A stretch of 57,857 nucleotides of DNA from IMG/VR virus record IMGVR_UViG_3300043607_000048, positions 1-57,857 of that record; one strand, written 5' to 3'. Each line of letters opens with the position of its first letter. The stretch's first letter is position 1. Origin of the DNA: a virus. The translations under genes and the position numbers were made by a program. The notes beneath the pieces were generated by a model, which was given only the letters and a program-made list of their open reading frames with translations, had not been told where the DNA came from and did not search any database. Below are positions 55,644 to 57,857 of this stretch, one piece after another.

Positions 55644-56837
55644 TCAGTTTGTTAGTACGGTGTTTCCTGCCCCGATCAAAATTCCTTTGTCAACTAAACC
55701 GGCAGCATCCGGCGCGGTGTTGGTTCCTCCAGCCAGTGCATAGATACTGACCGTGGTGCCGGAAGCAACTCCGCGTCTGAGGATACCATCTATTCCTGTT
55801 CCGGCTGCGGAGTTTCCAACTGCGATTCCGCACCCTGAAAAATCTAAAGTGGCTCCGTCCGTAATGACAAATGACGGCATGGAGACGTTGGCTAGAGCTG
55901 GGCTTGAGTCTAAATCCATGTTCCCCCCCAAAGTGGTAAACGCGGGGATCGAAAACGTGGTGAGCGCTGGACAACTGGTTCCGCTAATGTCTCCCCCAAC
56001 GGTAGCCAGAGAGGGAAACGAGAGAACAATGAAAGGCGCACCGTTAAACAGCCAGTCCGTACCAATGCTGTTAAGACTACCCGCTGAGATGCTCGACAGC
56101 GAGGCAGAGATTAGGTCCATTATTCCACCAATGGAGGTCAAGCTGGTGACACTGATCGAGTTTATGAAGTTTGCTCCAGAAAAGGAAAATGCTCCACCTA
56201 CAGTCAGCAGTGAGTTGGCGGTTAAAGAAGTGATAGCCGAAGTGTTGAAATTAAAATCAGTTCCCACTGCCGCCAGACTGCTAATATTTGCGGCGGTGAA
56301 AAGTGTGTTCTGAGCCAAGAAACTTCCAAATACCCGCCTCAGTAACGGCATCGTCAAAGTGACGTCTGGTGATCCCGCAAGGGTCAAATTTCCATACGCC
56401 AAAATCAATGTTGGCAAGGTCAACGTTAGTGGAGCGAAGTCCCGGGAAACGCCAACTGACGATGTGAACGCTGAACAGGTGGAACTGCACGCCCTGACTT
56501 GGTATTCCCAATGCGTGTTTACTGCCATTGCCGCAACATCTGTGAATGTGTGTGTGGTACCGGCGACTGACGAGTAGAGAGCAAATGCCCCACCGTTCAC
56601 CGATTTCCAAATCTCATTGGTTGTAGGGACGTCTGAATTTGTCCAAGTCACGATGGTGTTCCCGGCAACCGAAGCGTTAGAAATATCAATGCTGCCGGGA
56701 ATAGCCGGTCCGGTTGGAACATTCGCGTACTGACAGAGGAGATAAGTCTTTATCGACTGCCCAATTGGCCCGCGTGTGCAGTCATTGAAGCACCGGGCCG
56801 CATTGCCGAGCGTGGAAGGATCGCAACTGATCGCCAT
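55644..56837 (-). CDS. Receptor-binding-type beta-solenoid/LRR-like protein
   Basis: This 397-residue protein begins with a 36-residue module (CDPSTLGNAARCFNDC ... IKTYLLC). A fibronectin-like domain (about 45-130) follows. A Ser/Ala/Thr/Leu-rich region of regularly spaced hydrophobic repeats (about 135-350) looks like a receptor-L or leucine-rich solenoid. The N-terminal module repeats those of the next gene, so the two proteins may dock together. Tail-tip or receptor-binding role is inferred. Confidence 0.6.
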   Translation of the reverse strand: MAISCDPSTLGNAARCFNDCTRGPIGQSIKTYLLCQYANVPTGPAIPGSIDISNASVAGNTIVTWTNSDVPTTNEIWKSVNGGAFALYSSVAGTTHTFTDVAAMAVNTHWEYQVRACSSTCSAFTSSVGVSRDFAPLTLTLPTLILAYGNLTLAGSPDVTLTMPLLRRVFGSFLAQNTLFTAANISSLAAVGTDFNFNTSAITSLTANSLLTVGGAFSFSGANFINSISVTSLTSIGGIMDLISASLSSISAGSLNSIGTDWLFNGAPFIVLSFPSLATVGGDISGTSCPALTTFSIPAFTTLGGNMDLDSSPALANVSMPSFVITDGATLDFSGCGIAVGNSAAGTGIDGILRRGVASGTTVSIYALAGGTNTAPDAAGLVDKGILIGAGNTVLTN

Positions 56838-56838
56838 G

Positions 56839-57189
56839 TCATTTGTTTACGATTTGGCAGAGCAAATAATTCTGCACCGCCAATTGTTCTCCGGTTGGTA
56901 TGCAGTCCAGAAAACACCGCGCATTGTTGGCCAGCGTTGACGGGTCCATACTGCCGCCCGCGATGAGCGCCAAGAGGTAGGTCTGCACCGCCATTTGATG
57001 CCCGGGCGGGATGCAAGAATCGAAGCAGGTCGCCGCGTTCGCCAGTGAAGAAGGATCGCAATTTACTGCCATAAGATTTGAAAAGTTACAGAGCAGGTAG
57101 CTCTTGACCGCCGCGCCCATTCCGCGAACACAGTCGAGCTGGCATCTGGCCAAATTCGCCAACTCCGAAGGATCGCAAGTCAAAGGCAC
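56839..57189 (-). CDS. Three-repeat Cys module protein
   Basis: This 116-residue protein has a GTG start at 57189. It consists of three copies of a module of about 36 residues: (C)DPS-x-LA-x-x-A-x-C-x-x-x-C-x-P-x-G-x-x-x-AV-x-x-YLL. Two Cys pairs per module may form disulfides. A fourth copy opens the next gene. A tail-attachment or virion-decoration role is likely from position. Confidence 0.62.
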   Translation of the reverse strand: MPLTCDPSELANLARCQLDCVRGMGAAVKSYLLCNFSNLMAVNCDPSSLANAATCFDSCIPPGHQMAVQTYLLALIAGGSMDPSTLANNARCFLDCIPTGEQLAVQNYLLCQIVNK

Positions 57190-57201
57190 CGGGAGTCATC
57201 G

Positions 57202-57510
57202 TTACCCATACATCGAATCCGGCGCGCCACTTCCGCCCGCGCCCTCTGGAGCCTCTGGAGCCATGCCCTCTTTCGGCGCTCCTTCATCGTCGGCTTTTTC
57301 GGGCGCATAAGAGACTTCGTACTCCTTTTCATGGATCGCCTCAATTTTCACAACCATTTCGTCCCCCACCTTCATGTCCGGGCACACGTCCCGGTTAATC
57401 AGGTAGGTCTGCCCGCTCTCGGCGGCTTCTTTACGATCCTGCTTTTCGGCTGCGGGTTCGGGAGCCATTGAGGGACCGCCGCCGCCGTACATGTCTTCTT
57501 CTCCGGGCAT
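57202..57510 (-). CDS. Acidic small virion-region protein
   Basis: This 102-residue protein starts at ATG 57510. A short folded core (QTYLINRDVCPDMKVGDEMV, then VKIEAIHEKEYEVSYAPE) is flanked by Pro/Glu/Gly-rich disordered ends. It follows the capsid C-terminus, so it may be a head-completion or decoration protein. No family is recognised. Confidence 0.55.
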   Translation of the reverse strand: MPGEEDMYGGGGPSMAPEPAAEKQDRKEAAESGQTYLINRDVCPDMKVGDEMVVKIEAIHEKEYEVSYAPEKADDEGAPKEGMAPEAPEGAGGSGAPDSMYG

Positions 57511-57544
57511 AGGTTGTATTTACGTTTTGTTGTTGTAGGAGCAT

Positions 57545-57580
57545 GGCCCCTGCCGGTCAACAACTTTCCCGGCAAGGGCC
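57545..57580 (-). promoter_or_regulatory. 12-bp hairpin after the capsid-like 3' end
   Basis: GGCCCCTGCCGG (57545-57556) and CCGGCAAGGGCC (57569-57580) are complementary over 12 bases with one G-U on the minus-strand RNA, with a 12-base loop. No T run follows on the minus strand, so it may stabilise or process capsid mRNA rather than terminate it. Confidence 0.5.
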
Positions 57581-57608
57581 AATTCCTTAACCGCTATGTG
57601 CCCTCGGG

Positions 57609-57857
57609 TTAAAGGTCAGAAGCCGGGGTCTGCGGCATAGCCGTGGGCGGCTGAGGCACCGGGCCGTCTGTCGCGCCGGTCGGAACACCCATGCCAAACG
57701 CAGCCGTAGTGTACAAAGGATTGTACGCGGAGGGCGGCGGGCAAGCGGGCAATCCGCTCTCGTAATTCTGAGAGGGGTATCCCGGGCTGGTGTTACAGGT
57801 CGAGATTTCCGGGATGCAGAACTGTTCTCCCCGGTGGAAGTACACTTCCAGAAACTC
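57609..57857 (-). CDS. C-terminal fragment of a capsid-like protein, cut by the right edge
   Basis: The frame is open from the window edge (EFLEVYFHRGEQFCIPEIST...) to a stop at 57609, giving 82 codons. There is no credible internal start; the GTG at 57845 is mid-helix. The 'YFHRGEQFC' and 'YPSQNYES' segments and a Pro-rich tail match the type of C-terminus expected for the capsid protein whose N-terminus runs off the left edge. Direct joining of the window ends creates a stop, so bases are missing if it is the same gene. Confidence 0.58.
   Translation of the reverse strand, partial: EFLEVYFHRGEQFCIPEISTCNTSPGYPSQNYESGLPACPPPSAYNPLYTTAAFGMGVPTGATDGPVPQPPTAMPQTPASDL

Noticed and set aside
1-57857. 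CRISPR arrays, tRNA or rRNA genes, insertion sequences, integrase
   Set aside because: Looked for direct repeats with spacers, cloverleaf landmarks and transposase or integrase motifs; none found by eye.

Overview
The window looks like almost the whole genome of a tailed double-stranded DNA phage with podovirus-like virion genes. It encodes a large terminase subunit, a portal, a scaffold-like protein, a major capsid protein, tail and tail-tubular-like proteins, a 2119-residue internal virion protein, a holin and small lipoproteins. It also encodes a lambda-style recombination set: a Bet-type annealing protein, a Cas4/AddB-like nuclease, a possible RusA-like protein and two replisome-organiser-like proteins. 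I see no DNA or RNA polymerase, integrase, tRNA, rRNA, CRISPR array or recognisable endolysin. Several secreted or virion proteins carry the 'YRLQSSxNxxxWT' and He_PIG Ig-like styles common in Verrucomicrobiota. I infer a verrucomicrobial host, tentatively.

Layout. (a) 1-15701, minus strand: a long late operon. Read in the direction of transcription, it starts with small zinc-motif and membrane proteins (15701-13019). A sugar and methyl modification cluster follows (12920-8352: three glycosyltransferase-like proteins, a radical SAM enzyme, two methyltransferases). Then comes the head module (7860-1): portal, ATP-grasp protein, scaffold, a LuxR-type HTH protein, and the major capsid protein running off the left edge. 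Two related HNH-AP2 homing endonucleases bracket the portal gene. (b) 15780-19537, plus strand: an XRE regulator and a tightly overlapping chain of small proteins. (c) 21049-19399, minus strand: a three-gene replication-like island with repeated operator or iteron-like sites. (d) 21140-38386, plus strand: the early and middle region of about 45 mostly small genes. It includes a MoxR AAA+ ATPase, a VWA/metallopeptidase protein and a DUF3150-like protein, a Gly-Ser-Tyr repeat protein, the recombination genes, and a 450-base gene-free stretch that may encode a structured RNA. (e) 51793-38383, minus strand: tail and internal virion genes. (f) 51799-53739, plus strand: terminase. (g) 57857-53736, minus strand: lysis and receptor-binding-type genes, ending at the right edge in the C-terminal part of another minus-strand gene.

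Both edges cut minus-strand genes. The left fragment is the N-terminal 414 codons of a major capsid protein, and the right fragment looks like a capsid protein C-terminus followed by a strong hairpin. The simplest reading is a circular or circularly permuted genome opened inside the capsid gene, with a few bases missing at the join.

Gene expression in the plus-strand region looks hierarchical. Genes inside a cluster overlap by ATGA, GTGA or TAATG. Each cluster is preceded by an untranslated spacer that usually carries a G/C-rich hairpin and ends in a conserved element, (T)TACTGAAAGGAAA, a few bases before the start codon. At least a dozen of the small proteins have CxxC zinc-binding signatures. 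All functional calls below rest on motifs read by eye, without any database search.
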